Shown here piece by piece: positions 46,251-56,518 of a stretch of DNA of 64,000 nt. The stretch is from Dyella sp. M7H15-1. Its GTDB lineage: Bacteria; Pseudomonadota; Gammaproteobacteria; Xanthomonadales; Rhodanobacteraceae. The notes under the pieces were generated by a model. That model did not search any database and had not been told where the DNA came from. It saw nothing but the letters and a program-made list of their open reading frames with translations. The position numbers were made by a program, and so were the translations under genes. How positions within the stretch are numbered: the stretch's first letter is position 1; every line of letters starts with the position of its first letter. The DNA lies in NCBI RefSeq assembly GCF_004114615.1, contig NZ_CP035300.1, forward strand, positions 1,364,001 to 1,428,000, written 5' to 3'.

Positions 46251-49200
46251 TCAAGCGGCGCCAGCCAGCTTGGCCGCTTCGGCAAGGTCAACCTGCACAA
46301 GACGCGAAACACCTGGCTCACGCATGGTAACGCCGCAGAGCTGGCTGGCCGCTTCCATGGTGGCCTTGTTGTGACTGACGAAGATGAACTGCACCTTTTC
46401 GCTCATCTCGCGCACCATGTTGGAGAAACGGCCCACATTCGCCTCGTCGAGCGGCGCATCCACTTCGTCCAGCAAACAGAAAGGCGCCGGGTTCAGGGCG
46501 AAGATGGCGAACACCAGCGAAACTGCCGTCAACGCCTTTTCACCACCGGACAGCAAGGTGATGTTCGATACGCGCTTGCCCGGCGGGCGGGCCATGATCG
46601 AAACGCCCGTGCTGAGCAGATCGTCACCGGTAAGCTCCAGATAGGCATGCCCACCACCGAACAGGCGCGGGAACAATTCCTGTACACCGGCATTGACACG
46701 ATCGAAGGTTTCCTTGAAACGCTGGCGGGTTTCGCGGTCGATCTTCTTGATCGCATTCTCCAGCGTTTCCATCGCGCTGGTCAGGTCAGTGAGCTGATTG
46801 TCGAGGTAGGTCTTGCGCTCGCTTTGCTCAGCGTGCTCTTGAATAGCAGCCAGGTTGACTGGCTCCAGACGAGCGATCTTCTGGCCGAGATCGGCAAGCT
46901 GCTGACGCCACTGCGTAGCATCGATATCTTCAGCGAGTTCGGACAGCAAGGTTTCCAGATCCAGGCCGGAGGCCGCAATCGCTTCGGCAAGCTGGTCGGC
47001 ACGCATCTGCAACGCCTGCGCAGCGAGCTTCTGTTCGGATACTTTCTCGCGCAGCCCGGATAGCTCCTGCTCAAGATTGTGACGCTGCTGCTCCAGTTTG
47101 CGCAATTCGATATCGCAATCTTCTAACGCGCGACGTGCATCAACGAGCTGGCGATCGACCAGCAGGCGTTGATCAAGATAGGTCTGACGCTCGGCTTCCA
47201 GCTCGGCAATCGGATCAGCGCCCGCTTCGAGCTGTTCGGCAATTTCGATGCGGCGTGCTTCGATCACGCGAACCTGACTGTCCATACGCGCCAACGCTTG
47301 CTCAAGCGAGGTCCGCGAAGAACGCTTGGATTCCAGGCTCAACGCCAATGCATGCGCCTGGTCCGCGGCCTCGCGGGCGTTCATGCGCGCTTCTTCACGC
47401 GCTTCCAGCAGGGCGCGCCGTTCGTTCTCCAACTCGCGGCGCTGGTCTTCCAGATCGCCCATGTTGTTGACCGATTCGTCCAGACGTGCGCGCGCATCGC
47501 GCGTTTGTACTTGCAACTCGTCCATCTGTTCGATCAGCGTGGTGATCTCGCCGGCCACTTTTTCGGCACGGGCCCGGGCGGTTTCCACCTTGCCGTGATG
47601 ACTCTGCAACTGCCCGGCCAGTTCGGACTGACGACGATGCGCGTTGTACAGCTCGCGTTGTGCGTCGTCGCGGGCACGCTCGGCCTCGAACTTGCTGGTG
47701 CGCAAGGTATCCATCCGCGCAGTGGCTTCTTCGATCTGCGCCTCAAGCGACTCGATCTGTTCAGTCAGTACACGAATCTCGCGTTCGCGTGCCAGCACGC
47801 CGACCTGATTGCCTTGCGCACGACGCACACGAGCCCAGCCCGGCCCCAGCCACTCGCCCGTCCGGGTAATCACCGACTGATACGGTGCCAAGGCTGAAAG
47901 TTCAGAGACGCGACGATGGGCTTCATCGATCGCTTCGGCAATCAGCACGTGACCGAGAATGGCCATCGCCGAAGCCGGACCACGCACATACGCGGCTAGT
48001 GTACCTGCGGTGGAAGCGCCACCCTCGGTCGCATTCAGCAAAGCCACGTCAGCATCTTTAAGCCCAGGGAATTCGCACGCCAGATCATGCGCGCCGTCAA
48101 CCAATACGCTATCAATAAAACCGGACAGCACGGTTTCGACCGCCGTTTCCCAACCCGCTTCGACTTGCAGCACTTCGCCAAGCCGGCGCTTCTTGTCCAA
48201 TCCGAACTGCGACAACCACGCGCTGGCCGCGCTTTCTTCCTGCCCCAGCGCAGCATTCTGCAAGGCCTCCAGCGAAGCGAGACGACCGCGCGCCGTCTGC
48301 AACTGCTGGCGTGCTTCGTTCAGCACAGCCTGCACCTGCCGCTCTTCGTCCTGCACTTTTTCATAGCTCAGCTTGTGCTGATCGAGCAGGTCACCTAGCG
48401 ATTCGACGCGCTCACGCTGTGTATCGTGCTCGCTGTGCAACTGTTCGGCAGCAGCATCGAGCGCGGCCACGTTAGTGGCTTTCTGCTCGTTATCCAGGGT
48501 TTCCTTGCGCTTGCCTAAATCCATCGACTGGCGATCGAGGTAAGCCAATTTGGTACGTTCGACTTCAGCCGCGCGGCTCGCTTCGCCAGCCGTGCGCGTA
48601 TAGGTATCCCAGCGCGGCTGCCAATCGGCCAGCTTGGTTTCCGTTTCGCGCTGGGCATCCGCCGTTTCATCCTGCATCTGTTGCAGGGCTTCCAGCCTCG
48701 GCTCGCCTTCGGACAAGGCCAGGCGCAAGGTTTCAATCTGCTCGCGATCCGTCGCAATGTGCGCGGCAAGTTCACCGTGTTCGCGCTCGGTGTCAGCGTG
48801 CACACGCTGCAAACGTTCGGCGGTTTCGCGGTTGTAGCGAACCTGTTGTTCGACACGCGCGATCTCGGCGCCCACCTTGTAGACCTCGGCCTGCACTGTG
48901 TTCAGATGTTCGCCGATTTCGGTGTGACGCTCACGCGCACTTTCGATCTGTGATTCGATCTGGCGCTGGGTAGTCATGCGCTTTTCGATTTCAATTTCCG
49001 CTGCGGAAAGCCCCTGTCCCTGCCCGTCGTGCTGGCTTTTGAGCCCACGGTATTCCAGCGCGCGCAGTTCGGCTTCCTTGTGGGTTTGTTCTTCCTTGTA
49101 AGCCTTCCAGCGTTCGGCGGCACGCGCCTGACGGTTGAAGTGCTCCAGTTGCTTGTCCACCTCGTCGCGCACGTCGCGCACGCGATCAAGATTTTCGCGC

Positions 49201-49760
49201 GTAGCCTTGATGCGGCTCTCGGTTTCCTTGCGGCGCTCTTTGTACTTGGAAATGCCCGCGGCCTCTTCCAGATGCGTACGCAACTCTTCCGGGTGCGCCT
49301 CGATGATCTGGCTGATCATGCCTTGCTCAATGATCGAGTAGCTGCGCGGACCCAAACCGGTACCCAGAAACAGGTCGGTGATGTCGCGGCGGCGGCAACG
49401 CGCACCATTGAGGAAGTACGACGACTGCCCGTCGCGCGTCACCTGGCGTTTCACCGAGATTTCCGCGTACTGGGCGTATTCGCCCTGAATGGTGCCGTCG
49501 GAGTTGTCGAAGATCAGCTCGACCGTCGCCTGTCCCACCGGCTTGCGCGCATTGGAGCCGGAAAAGATCACGTCAGTGATCGAATCGCCGCGCAAACGGC
49601 TGGCCGCACTCTCGCCCATCACCCAGCGAATGGCGTCGATGATGTTGGACTTGCCGCAGCCATTAGGCCCCACCACACCAATCATATTGGTAGGCAGATG
49701 CAAGGTGGTCGAGTCGACGAAGGACTTGAACCCGGTGAGTTTGATCGTGGTTAGGCGCAT
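46251..49760 (-). CDS. smc: Chromosome partition protein SMC
   Basis: A 1169-residue ATPase. Walker A is GVVGPNGCGKSNIIDAI near residue 33. Two long coiled coils (about 170-490 and 650-1000) surround a hinge (about 500-650) with LQVEAGWETAVETVLSG and VLLADLL-like variant sequence. The C-terminal head has LLSGGEKALTAVSL (signature) and FCLLDEVDAPLDEANV (Walker B). It folds and separates chromosomes with ScpA/ScpB; xanthomonads carry SMC rather than MukB. GC content matches the neighbours. Confidence 0.95.
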   Translation of the reverse strand: MRLTTIKLTGFKSFVDSTTLHLPTNMIGVVGPNGCGKSNIIDAIRWVMGESAASRLRGDSITDVIFSGSNARKPVGQATVELIFDNSDGTIQGEYAQYAEISVKRQVTRDGQSSYFLNGARCRRRDITDLFLGTGLGPRSYSIIEQGMISQIIEAHPEELRTHLEEAAGISKYKERRKETESRIKATRENLDRVRDVRDEVDKQLEHFNRQARAAERWKAYKEEQTHKEAELRALEYRGLKSQHDGQGQGLSAAEIEIEKRMTTQRQIESQIESARERHTEIGEHLNTVQAEVYKVGAEIARVEQQVRYNRETAERLQRVHADTEREHGELAAHIATDREQIETLRLALSEGEPRLEALQQMQDETADAQRETETKLADWQPRWDTYTRTAGEASRAAEVERTKLAYLDRQSMDLGKRKETLDNEQKATNVAALDAAAEQLHSEHDTQRERVESLGDLLDQHKLSYEKVQDEERQVQAVLNEARQQLQTARGRLASLEALQNAALGQEESAASAWLSQFGLDKKRRLGEVLQVEAGWETAVETVLSGFIDSVLVDGAHDLACEFPGLKDADVALLNATEGGASTAGTLAAYVRGPASAMAILGHVLIAEAIDEAHRRVSELSALAPYQSVITRTGEWLGPGWARVRRAQGNQVGVLAREREIRVLTEQIESLEAQIEEATARMDTLRTSKFEAERARDDAQRELYNAHRRQSELAGQLQSHHGKVETARARAEKVAGEITTLIEQMDELQVQTRDARARLDESVNNMGDLEDQRRELENERRALLEAREEARMNAREAADQAHALALSLESKRSSRTSLEQALARMDSQVRVIEARRIEIAEQLEAGADPIAELEAERQTYLDQRLLVDRQLVDARRALEDCDIELRKLEQQRHNLEQELSGLREKVSEQKLAAQALQMRADQLAEAIAASGLDLETLLSELAEDIDATQWRQQLADLGQKIARLEPVNLAAIQEHAEQSERKTYLDNQLTDLTSAMETLENAIKKIDRETRQRFKETFDRVNAGVQELFPRLFGGGHAYLELTGDDLLSTGVSIMARPPGKRVSNITLLSGGEKALTAVSLVFAIFALNPAPFCLLDEVDAPLDEANVGRFSNMVREMSEKVQFIFVSHNKATMEAASQLCGVTMREPGVSRLVQVDLAEAAKLAGAA

Positions 49761-49893
49761 GCAGATCAGCAGCTCAAAAGGTAATGACCCGCGATCGCGG
49801 GCGACGGGTCACTGTGCCAAACGCAGGACAGCACCGCAATGCGCTTGGATTCTTGAATGATCCAAACACGTTGATGCAGGGGATTGATGGGGC

Positions 49894-50154
49894 TCAATCC
49901 GGCACCTTGGCGTCGATGGAAAGAGCGTGAATGCCATGGTCCATCAATTCGCCCAGCGCGGCATAGACCAGACGATGCCGCTTGATCGGCAGTGCGCCGG
50001 CAAACTCGGTACTGACGATGCGCACGTGGAAATGCCCCTTGCCCTCATTGGCATGGCCTGCATGCTTATAGCCTTCGTCCAGCACTTCCAGTTCCACCGG
50101 ATGCAGGGCGTCGGTGAGACGTTGACGGATTTCCTCCACCATCGCCGCAGTCAT
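49894..50154 (-). CDS. BolA family protein
   Basis: An 86-residue BolA-type protein, linked in other bacteria to monothiol glutaredoxin and iron-sulfur handling or to stress morphology. The conserved core HFHVRIVSTEFAGALPIKRHRLVYAALGELM includes the FAG-x-H/R-HR-VY pattern of the family. I start at the ATG at 50154, which overlaps the yciI stop by 4 bases. BolA behind a YciI-type gene is a common proteobacterial pairing. Confidence 0.88.
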   Translation of the reverse strand: MTAAMVEEIRQRLTDALHPVELEVLDEGYKHAGHANEGKGHFHVRIVSTEFAGALPIKRHRLVYAALGELMDHGIHALSIDAKVPD

Positions 50155-50453
50155 ACCGGCAGCACCTTGCGGAAGGGCTTGACGCTGACGCTGGCGTAGA
50201 CGTTCGCCTCGACGTAGGGATCGGCCTTGACCCATTGCTCCGCCTCGGCCAACGAGGCGAATTCGGCCACGATCAGGCTGCCAGTAAAACCGGCCGGGCC
50301 GGGCTGTTCGGCATCGATGGCCGGAAAAGGACCAGCCAGCAGCATGCGGCCTTCTTCCTGCAGTTTGTCCAGGCGGGCCAGGTGAGCGCTGCGAGCCGCA
50401 AAGCGGCGCTCAAACGAATCAGGATGATCCGTGCCAACGATGGCGTACCACAT
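50151..50453 (-). CDS. yciI: YciI-like protein
   Basis: A 100-residue protein with the YciI ferredoxin-like fold: MWYAIVGTDHPDSFERR, RSAHLARLDKLQEEGRMLLAGPF with the conserved His, GSLIVAEFASLAEAEQWVKADPY with the conserved Asp. YciI is proposed to be an enzyme but its reaction is unknown. The start at 50453 follows GGAG at 9 bases and gives the usual length; an ATG 18 bases upstream is also possible. It overlaps bolA. Confidence 0.85.
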   Translation of the reverse strand: MWYAIVGTDHPDSFERRFAARSAHLARLDKLQEEGRMLLAGPFPAIDAEQPGPAGFTGSLIVAEFASLAEAEQWVKADPYVEANVYASVSVKPFRKVLPV

Positions 50454-50589
50454 AGTGTTGTGCTCCCACATGCAATCCTCGATTTTAGCCGACTGCGGAG
50501 GCGTCGATGCGAGGACCTTGACAAGCCCAGGTCCCCAATCACTCGGTTGCCCACGGCGGCATAGGCCATCCGTCATACCCCAGTGTGTG

Positions 50590-50621
50590 TTGACAGTTTT
50601 TGATATGGTGATATAGTTCAC
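50590..50621 (+). promoter_or_regulatory. Promoter with overlapping palindrome before the YtrA-type operon
   Basis: TTGACA at 50590-50595 and TATAGT at 50612-50617 with a 16-base spacer form a good sigma-70 promoter. An inverted repeat GTGA-N6-TCAC (50608-50621) covers the -10 box, a natural place for a GntR-family operator. The binding partner is inferred. Confidence 0.6.
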
Positions 50622-50659
50622 TACAACACCGGTCCACGAGCTCACTAAGGAGAGCCGTC

Positions 50660-50980
50660 ATGAAAACACCGAACCCGATCGCTATCACCGCCGCGGTTCT
50701 GTTAACCACGGTCAGCCTGGTCGCCCTGAGCCCGAGCATCCCCAAACTCCCCGCCGCCGACATCGATGGCCTGAAGGTCATCAACCTGGCCCCGGTCGAA
50801 GTACGTCCCTCTATCGATGACGAGCGGGCAGCCGCCTTGCCGACAACCGCCAGCCTGATCCTGAGCGGTTCGCCGATCGCTCGCCAGACCGAAAGTGGCG
50901 CCAGCTTGCTCGGAGCGCAATTGGCCATGCCCTACTATTCGTTCGGCTCCACCAAGCTCGCTGCCATCGACAAGGAATAA
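50660..50980 (+). CDS. Small exported protein of unknown function
   Basis: A 106-residue protein I do not recognise. Residues about 7-25 (IAITAAVLLTTVSLVALSP) are a signal peptide or a single membrane anchor; the rest is soluble and has no cysteine. AAGGAGAG precedes the ATG. It is the first gene behind the promoter and lies 4 bp before the regulator gene, so it belongs to the regulator-ABC transporter operon. Its position suggests a periplasmic accessory role, but nothing in the sequence shows it. Confidence 0.65.
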   Translation: MKTPNPIAITAAVLLTTVSLVALSPSIPKLPAADIDGLKVINLAPVEVRPSIDDERAAALPTTASLILSGSPIARQTESGASLLGAQLAMPYYSFGSTKLAAIDKE

Positions 50981-50984
50981 ATCC

Positions 50985-51359
50985 ATGTCCATCACCTGGA
51001 ACGACAGCGTCCCGATCTATCGTCAATTACGCGAACGCGTGGTGGCGATGATCCTGGACGGCGCCTTGAACGAGGGCGACCCGCTGCCGTCAGTGCGCCA
51101 GGTGGCCGCGGACTTCCAGATCAATCCGCTCACCGTATCCAAGGCGTACCAGGAACTGGTCGACGATCAACTTGTGGAAAAAAGGAGGGGGCTTGGCATG
51201 TTCGTTACCGATGGAGCCCGCGAGGCCCTGCTCAAGTCCGAGCGCGAGCGCTTTTTGCGCGAAGAATGGCCGGCACTGTATGCACGTCTGCAACGCCTTG
51301 GCCTGAATCTGAAAACCCTGATGCGCGAAGCGCCGCAGGATCCGGAGAACCCATCATGA
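50985..51359 (+). CDS. GntR-family regulator, YtrA subfamily
   Basis: A 124-residue repressor-type protein. The winged helix is PIYRQLRERVVAMILDGAL, EGDPLPSVRQVAADFQINPLTVSKAYQEL and LVEKRRGLGMFV. Only a short helical C-terminal tail follows (residues about 75-124), which defines the YtrA subfamily; these typically control adjacent ABC transporter genes. The TGA stop overlaps the ATPase ATG (ATGA). It probably represses its own operon through the GTGA-N6-TCAC site; the effector is unknown. Confidence 0.88.
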   Translation: MSITWNDSVPIYRQLRERVVAMILDGALNEGDPLPSVRQVAADFQINPLTVSKAYQELVDDQLVEKRRGLGMFVTDGAREALLKSERERFLREEWPALYARLQRLGLNLKTLMREAPQDPENPS

Positions 51360-52213
51360 ATGCTGTCGTCACCGCCAGCGGCCTTAGCAAGCGTTACAAG
51401 AATGCGATCGCTCTGGATAACGTCAGTTTCGAGATTCAGCCCGGCCGCATCGTCGGCCTGATCGGCCCGAACGGCGCCGGCAAAACCACCGCTTTGAAGG
51501 CAATGCTTGGCCTGACTGATTTCCAGGGCCAGCTCAATGTACTGGGGCTGGATCCGCGCACCCAGCGCGACAGGTTGATGGAACAGGTGTGCTTTATCGC
51601 CGATGTCGCCGTGTTGCCGCGCTGGATTCGCGTGCGTGAGGCGGTCGACTTTGTCACCAACATCCATCCGCGTTTCAATCGCGCGAAGTGCGAGACCTTT
51701 CTCGCTCGCACCAAACTCACGCCTGATCAACGTGTACGGCAGATGTCCAAGGGCATGATCGTGCAGTTGCATCTGGCACTGGTGATGGCCATCGACGCCA
51801 GGATCCTGGTGTTGGACGAACCCACATTGGGTCTGGACATCCTGTATCGCAAACAGTTCTACCAAAGCTTGCTGGAAGAATATTTCGACGATAACAAGAC
51901 CATTATTGTCACCACTCACCAGGTCGAAGAGATCGAACATATTCTCACCGACCTCATGTTCATACGCGACGGAAAGATTGTGCTGGATACGGATATGGAT
52001 GCTGTCGGTGAGCGATTTGCCGAAGTCATGGTCAGCGCCGACATGACCGCGACCGCACGTCAGTTGAAACCCTTGGACGAACGCCAGGTATTCGGCAAGA
52101 GCATCTTCCTGTTCGACGGTGTCGAACGCGCACGACTGGAAACGCTCGGTGAAATCCGCCGTCCTTCGGTCAGTGACCTGTTCGTCGCCACCATGAAGGG
52201 GACTTACGCATGA
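51356..52213 (+). CDS. ABC transporter ATP-binding protein
   Basis: A 285-residue ATPase. Walker A is GLIGPNGAGKTTALKAM, the signature is the variant QMSKGMIVQLHLALVMA, and Walker B is ILVLDEPTLGLD followed by the switch His in IIVTTHQVEEIEH. The LSKGM-type signature is common in YtrB-like exporter ATPases. The C-terminal extension (about 225-285) is typical of drug or peptide exporters. It is coupled to the regulator by a 4-base overlap, and its own stop overlaps the permease start. Confidence 0.9.
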   Translation: MNAVVTASGLSKRYKNAIALDNVSFEIQPGRIVGLIGPNGAGKTTALKAMLGLTDFQGQLNVLGLDPRTQRDRLMEQVCFIADVAVLPRWIRVREAVDFVTNIHPRFNRAKCETFLARTKLTPDQRVRQMSKGMIVQLHLALVMAIDARILVLDEPTLGLDILYRKQFYQSLLEEYFDDNKTIIVTTHQVEEIEHILTDLMFIRDGKIVLDTDMDAVGERFAEVMVSADMTATARQLKPLDERQVFGKSIFLFDGVERARLETLGEIRRPSVSDLFVATMKGTYA

Positions 52214-53178
52214 AAACCGTGTACTGGCTGATCAAGCGCGAATTCTGGGAACATCGCGGCGGCTTTTTCTGGGCCCCGGTGATCACTGGCGGCGTGTTCC
52301 TGCTTTTGAACATCATGGGCATCATCGGCGGCGAAGTTTTCGGAGCCCATCACGGCCCCGTCTTCGGCGACTCCAACGATCCCAACAGCCTTGCCTTCAT
52401 GGTCCGCTCGCTGGATGCCCACCAGATGCAAATGGTTGGATCGGGCCTAGACCTGGCCATGCTTTCGGCCAGCTTCCTGATCAGTGTCGTCTTCTGCTTC
52501 GTGGTGTTTTTCTACTGCCTCGGCGCGTTGTATGACGACCGTCGCGACCACAGCATCCTGTTTTGGAAATCCTTGCCGATTTCAAACACCGCCACGGTCG
52601 CATCCAAAGTCATCGCTGCCATCGTGGCGGCACCGATCATCGCCATCGTTTGCGGCGTGCTGACCGGCATTGCGATGCTACTGCTGTTTGCCTTGACCTT
52701 GTCGCTGCATGGTATCGGCGTCTGGTCTGTGCTGATGTTGGCCCATCCCTTCCAGGTCGTTGGCTTCCTGATCGGTTCGCTGCCTATCTATGTGATGTGG
52801 GCGCTACCGACAGTAGGTTGGCTGATGCTGTGCTCGGCCTGGGCCAAGAGCAAGCCTTTCCTGTGGGCGGTGGTGATTCCAGTTGCATTGGGCGTCATCC
52901 TCGGCTGGTTCCATCTGCTTGGCATCACTACGCTGAAAACGGATTGGTACTGGAACAAGATCCTGACACGCCTGCTGTTCAGCGTGTTTCCAGGCGGCTG
53001 GTTCAAGGAAGCCGGTGTGGATCAGTTGGATCACAATCCTCAGGCCATTGGCAACTTCCTTACCCTGTCCCATGCCTACGGGGTGCTGAGCAAACCCGAC
53101 ATCTGGATTGGCGCAACGGCCGGCATCGCAATGCTTGCCCTGGCCATCTGGTTCCGCCGCTGGCGCGACGATAGCTGA
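52210..53178 (+). CDS. ABC transporter permease (ABC-2 type)
   Basis: A 322-residue integral membrane protein with about six hydrophobic segments, including FFWAPVITGGVFLLLNIMGII near residue 22, FLISVVFCFVVFFYCLGAL near 100, VIAAIVAAPIIAIVCGVLTGI near 135 and IWIGATAGIAMLALAIWF at the end. RRDHSILFWKSLPISNT between the second and third segments is the ABC-2 coupling-helix pattern. It is the membrane partner of the upstream ATPase. The transported substrate is not indicated; antibiotic or peptide export is usual for this arrangement. Confidence 0.85.
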   Translation: MKTVYWLIKREFWEHRGGFFWAPVITGGVFLLLNIMGIIGGEVFGAHHGPVFGDSNDPNSLAFMVRSLDAHQMQMVGSGLDLAMLSASFLISVVFCFVVFFYCLGALYDDRRDHSILFWKSLPISNTATVASKVIAAIVAAPIIAIVCGVLTGIAMLLLFALTLSLHGIGVWSVLMLAHPFQVVGFLIGSLPIYVMWALPTVGWLMLCSAWAKSKPFLWAVVIPVALGVILGWFHLLGITTLKTDWYWNKILTRLLFSVFPGGWFKEAGVDQLDHNPQAIGNFLTLSHAYGVLSKPDIWIGATAGIAMLALAIWFRRWRDDS

Positions 53179-53239
53179 AACGACATAAGCACTGGCAATG
53201 TCAGTGATGGCAAGAACGATACCAACGTGCGGCACGACG

Positions 53240-54634
53240 TCAGCCACCACCGCTACCGCCGTGGATGCCACCCTTGGTCAGCGCACGTGGATCAAGCAGT
53301 TTCTTCAGTTCAACTTCGGAAAGCCCGGATTTCTCGAGCGCCACATCCAACACCGAGCGCTTTTCCTTGTAAGCCTGCTTGGCGATCGCCGCACCTTTTT
53401 CGTAGCCGATCACCGGATTCAACGCCGTTACCAGAATCGGATTCATCGCCAGCGCCTGATCCACACGCTCGGTATTGACGCGGAAACCGGCGATCGCCTT
53501 GTCCGCCAGCAAACGCGACACGCTGGCGAGGATATGAATCGACTGCAGCAGGTTGTAGGCGATCAGCGGCAGCATGACGTTGAGCTGGAAGTTGCCGGAT
53601 TGTCCTGCAATGGTCATCGCTGCATCGTTGCCGATCACTTGCGCGGCTACCATCGCAGTTGCCTCTGGAATCACCGGATTCACCTTGCCAGGCATGATCG
53701 ACGAACCCGGCTGGAGTGCCGGCAATTCGATTTCGCCCAAACCAGCGAGCGGGCCGGAATTCATCCAGCGCAAGTCATTGGCGATTTTCATCAACCCCAC
53801 GGCCAGCGCCTTGAGCTGACCAGAAAGCTCCACCGCGGCATCCTGCGCTGCCATGCCTTCGAAGTAATTGCCGGCTGAATCAAAACGCACACCGGTGAGT
53901 TTTTTCAGTTCGCGCGCAACCGCCTTGCCGAATTTCGGATCAGCGTTGATGCCGGTACCTACCGCAGTGCCCCCCAAGGGCAACTGCCGCATGCGCTTCA
54001 GGCTATCCTCGATGCGATCGATCGCCGATTCGATCTGCGCCGACCAACCCGACAACTCCTGCCCGAACGTTATCGGCATCGCATCCATTAAATGCGTGCG
54101 CCCGGTCTTTGGCACATTGCGCAATTGCTGTGCACGGCGGTCGATAGTGCGCTTGAGGTGTTTTAGCGCTGGCAATAACTCTTCATGCGCGGTCAGCGTT
54201 GCACTCACATGGATGGCAGTGGGAATCACGTCATTGGAACTCTGCCCGTAATTCACGTGATCGTTCGGATGCACCTTGTTAGCGGACTTGGCTGCAAGAT
54301 GCGCGATCACCTCATTGGCATTCATATGGGTGCTGGTGCCTGAGCCGGTCTGGAACACATCAATCGGGAACTGCGCATCGAACTGACCTTCTGCCACGGC
54401 CAGGGCAGCCTTGCGGATCGCGGTGGCCTGGCCCTTCTTCAGATGCCCCAGTGCAAGATTGGCTTCGGCCGCGGCGGCCTTGATCAATCCCAGTGCCCGG
54501 ATAAAGGATCGCGGCAAGTGTAGGCCGGAGATGGGAAAATTATCGATCGCGCGCTGCGTCTGTGCGCCATACAGGGCATCGGCAGGCACTTTTAATTCGC
54601 CCATGCTGTCGCGCTCGATACGAAAACCGCTCAT
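53240..54634 (-). CDS. fumC: Fumarate hydratase class II
   Basis: A 464-residue tetrameric fumarase, oxygen-stable and iron-free. MSGFRIERDSMGELKVPADALYGAQTQRA starts the family sequence. TGSGTSTHMNANEV, HVNYGQSSNDVIPTA, the GRTHLMDA region and the superfamily signature GSSIMPGKVNPV follow, with Ser of the SS loop as catalytic base. The start at 54634 is chosen because it begins the family sequence; the frame is open further up. It is divergent from purB, a member of the same superfamily. The C-terminus ends in a Gly/Ser run. Confidence 0.95.
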   Translation of the reverse strand: MSGFRIERDSMGELKVPADALYGAQTQRAIDNFPISGLHLPRSFIRALGLIKAAAAEANLALGHLKKGQATAIRKAALAVAEGQFDAQFPIDVFQTGSGTSTHMNANEVIAHLAAKSANKVHPNDHVNYGQSSNDVIPTAIHVSATLTAHEELLPALKHLKRTIDRRAQQLRNVPKTGRTHLMDAMPITFGQELSGWSAQIESAIDRIEDSLKRMRQLPLGGTAVGTGINADPKFGKAVARELKKLTGVRFDSAGNYFEGMAAQDAAVELSGQLKALAVGLMKIANDLRWMNSGPLAGLGEIELPALQPGSSIMPGKVNPVIPEATAMVAAQVIGNDAAMTIAGQSGNFQLNVMLPLIAYNLLQSIHILASVSRLLADKAIAGFRVNTERVDQALAMNPILVTALNPVIGYEKGAAIAKQAYKEKRSVLDVALEKSGLSEVELKKLLDPRALTKGGIHGGSGGG

Positions 54635-54711
54635 GGCTATGCCTCGTACTGGGGAAACGTCACGTGAAATGTGGAGCTCGCAACGACATAACAAGCCCGC
54701 CGGCACGTCTT

Positions 54712-55000
54712 GGGACCCTCTGATTTATTCCTACGCACCCGGCATGACGTCCAGAAGGCCCGCAGGCTGTGTTGCGCGGCGCAGGGCAGACTGGCCGTCT
54801 GTTCAAGCCGCGTGGCACAGCCTGCGGGCCTTCTGGACGTCACCCCGACCCTTAAAATCAGCATGTTGGGGCCGCACTGTATGCTCGCCTCGCTGCGACC
54901 CAACGTCTCGACAGACAGCCAGTCTGCCTTCGCCGTTGGGTCGCAGCGAGGCGAGCATACAGTGCGGTGACGGGTACGTAGAAATAAATCAGACGGTCCC
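54712..55000. repeat. 289-bp element of nested inverted repeats between fumC and purB
   Basis: The outer arms 54712-54741 and 54971-55000 pair over 30 bases with three mismatches, starting GGGACC...GGTCCC. Inside are two large palindromes: 54745-54771 with 54816-54842 (27 bases, perfect) and 54872-54905 with 54934-54967 (34 bases, perfect). The loop of each palindrome contains a small CAGAC...GTCTG hairpin. The arms share CTCTGATTTATTCC-ACG with the hairpin at 28318-28381. No protein is supported. It looks like a non-autonomous palindromic mobile element. Confidence 0.85.
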
Positions 55001-55065
55001 TTGTGCCACCCGACTATAAGCCGGCCGACGTAAACCCGCCGGCAATGTAAGATGCCTGATTCTGA

Positions 55066-56451
<1,386 letters not shown>

Positions 56452-56518
56452 TCCACCGGACCGGACAAATCAGGGCGGCATTTGTCATGATGCCCACTGC
56501 CCGGTTTGAACGAGCATC

